Positions 5,312 to 6,135 of a stretch of 6,135 nucleotides of DNA are shown piece after piece (the stretch's first letter is position 1; every line of letters starts with the position of its first letter). The position numbers and the translations under genes are program-made. The notes below the pieces were generated by a model. It did no database searches. It was given only the letters and a program-made list of their open reading frames with translations, and was not told where the DNA came from. Source of the stretch: an uncultured Leucothrix sp. (GTDB taxonomy: Bacteria > Pseudomonadota > Gammaproteobacteria > Thiotrichales > Thiotrichaceae); contig CALKXC010000184.1 of assembly GCA_938004025.1 (NCBI GenBank), positions 1 through 6,135 of the forward strand, written 5' to 3'.

Positions 5312-6135
5312 AAGCATCGCCGCCAATGTAAGAATGCGCACCTCTTGGGAAGCGATCGACCTTGGTTTTGCCATGGTGCGAGCGTGGTGGCTAATTATCT
5401 ATACACCACTGGCCCTGCTGCTGATTAGTTTAATTGCTTTGTTTTTAGCAGTGATTCCGTATGAATATTATTGGGTCACTTTAGTCTTGCTGTGGTGGTT
5501 AAAGCCTTTATATCACCGCTTGATTTTAGAAATTATCAGCCGGCGTTTGTTTGGTGAATCCATACTCGTCACTGAAGCATTAAAAAAGCTGCCACACCTA
5601 ATATTTAAAACAGGCTTGCTCAGTGAGCTAACTTGGCGGCGGCTGTCATTTAGTCGTGGATTCATATTACCCATCTGGCAATTAGAAAACTTACGGGGCG
5701 CTGCAAGAAAAAAACGCCAGCGAATTCTACTGAACAACATTCACAGTGATGCAGTCTGGCTCACGATTGCCATTTTTTGTTTTCAGCTTATTTTGACCGG
5801 ATCTTTCTTCATGTTGATCTGGTTATTTATCCCTGCTGACTACAGCAACGACCTACTTAGTCGTCTTTTCTCTAACCAGCTAGACGGCATTGGTTACACC
5901 GTAGAAATTATCGTCGTAACAGGTTTTGTGGTGGTGATGAGCTTTCTCGAGCCATTTTATATTGGCGCTAGCTTCGCTTTGTATATCAACCGGAGAACCC
6001 AGCTTGAAGCTTGGGATATCGAATTAGACTTTCGGAAAATGTCACAGCGAATGGAAGCGTCAGACAACAAGTCAAACGCCATCCCTGCCCTATTGCTAGC
6101 GCTTTGCTTGTCATTAGGCTTAGCTGATCGCCCTG
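5301..6135 (+). CDS. Multi-pass membrane protein, probably N-terminal part of a DUF4129-type protein (partial at window end)
   Basis: An open frame of 278 codons runs from ATG 5301 to the last base without a stop, so the gene is cut by the window edge. The protein begins MQLESIAANVRMRTSWEAID and has membrane segments near residues 28-52, 56-70, 151-177, 200-225 and 260-275. Between them lies a basic cytoplasmic region with LTWRRLSFSRGF (110-121), LPIWQLENLRG (123-133) and RKKRQR. After the fourth helix comes a segment reading LEPFYIGASFALY (216-228), then NRRTQLEAWDIELDFRK (230-246). These Trp/Arg-rich motifs recall gammaproteobacterial proteins encoded just after RDD and SpoIIM genes and often labelled DUF4129, whose DUF4129 domain would be C-terminal and outside the window. 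That assignment leans on gene order plus remembered similarity. Membrane location and reading frame are certain; function is unknown. Confidence 0.75.
   Translation, partial: MQLESIAANVRMRTSWEAIDLGFAMVRAWWLIIYTPLALLLISLIALFLAVIPYEYYWVTLVLLWWLKPLYHRLILEIISRRLFGESILVTEALKKLPHLIFKTGLLSELTWRRLSFSRGFILPIWQLENLRGAARKKRQRILLNNIHSDAVWLTIAIFCFQLILTGSFFMLIWLFIPADYSNDLLSRLFSNQLDGIGYTVEIIVVTGFVVVMSFLEPFYIGASFALYINRRTQLEAWDIELDFRKMSQRMEASDNKSNAIPALLLALCLSLGLADRP

Noticed and set aside
4814..5740. Minus-strand open frames at 4814-5014, 4969-5208 and 5513-5740
   Set aside because: They are antisense to the SpoIIM-family gene and the terminal membrane gene, which both have strong family or operon support; no promoter or ribosome binding site was seen for them.

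Overview
The window looks like an ordinary chromosomal segment of a gammaproteobacterium. The reasons are the lgt-thyA gene order, a ThyA of exactly the E. coli length (264 aa), a RecG that aligns along its whole 693 aa with the E. coli type, and a GcvR-like double-ACT protein. By eye, base composition is moderate to slightly AT-rich and even throughout, with no transposase, integrase, tRNA, rRNA or CRISPR. The genus cannot be fixed from the sequence; a marine or aquatic gammaproteobacterium is only a guess.

Layout. (1) Positions 1-74 are the last codons of lgt (prolipoprotein diacylglyceryl transferase). Eleven bases later comes thyA (thymidylate synthase, 86-880). (2) Converging on thyA with a 5-base gap is a minus-strand gene for a two-ACT-domain GcvR-family protein (886-1422). 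(3) A 107-bp divergent intergenic region (1423-1529) holds a perfect 7-5-7 inverted repeat, with a candidate -10 box on each side pointing outward. (4) From 1530 to the end all genes run on the plus strand and are tightly packed: recG (1530-3611), an RDD-family membrane protein (3618-4319), a SpoIIM/DUF95-family membrane protein (4316-5311), and a multi-pass membrane protein that runs off the window end (5301-6135). The last is probably the N-terminal part of the DUF4129-type protein usually found next to RDD and SpoIIM genes.

Functionally, lgt and thyA serve lipoprotein maturation and dTMP synthesis, and recG serves replication-fork remodelling and recombination. The last three genes form a conserved but poorly understood membrane module. 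In many Gram-negative bacteria it continues into DUF4350, MoxR AAA+ ATPase and DUF58 genes, which would lie beyond the right edge. Spacings of +6, -4 and -11 bases argue that recG and the three membrane genes are co-transcribed and translationally coupled.

The points most worth a second look are the palindrome-centred, apparently mutually exclusive divergent promoter pair between the ACT gene and recG, and the coupling of a SpoIIM-type membrane module to recG. I found no clearly new system; the rest is conventional housekeeping sequence.
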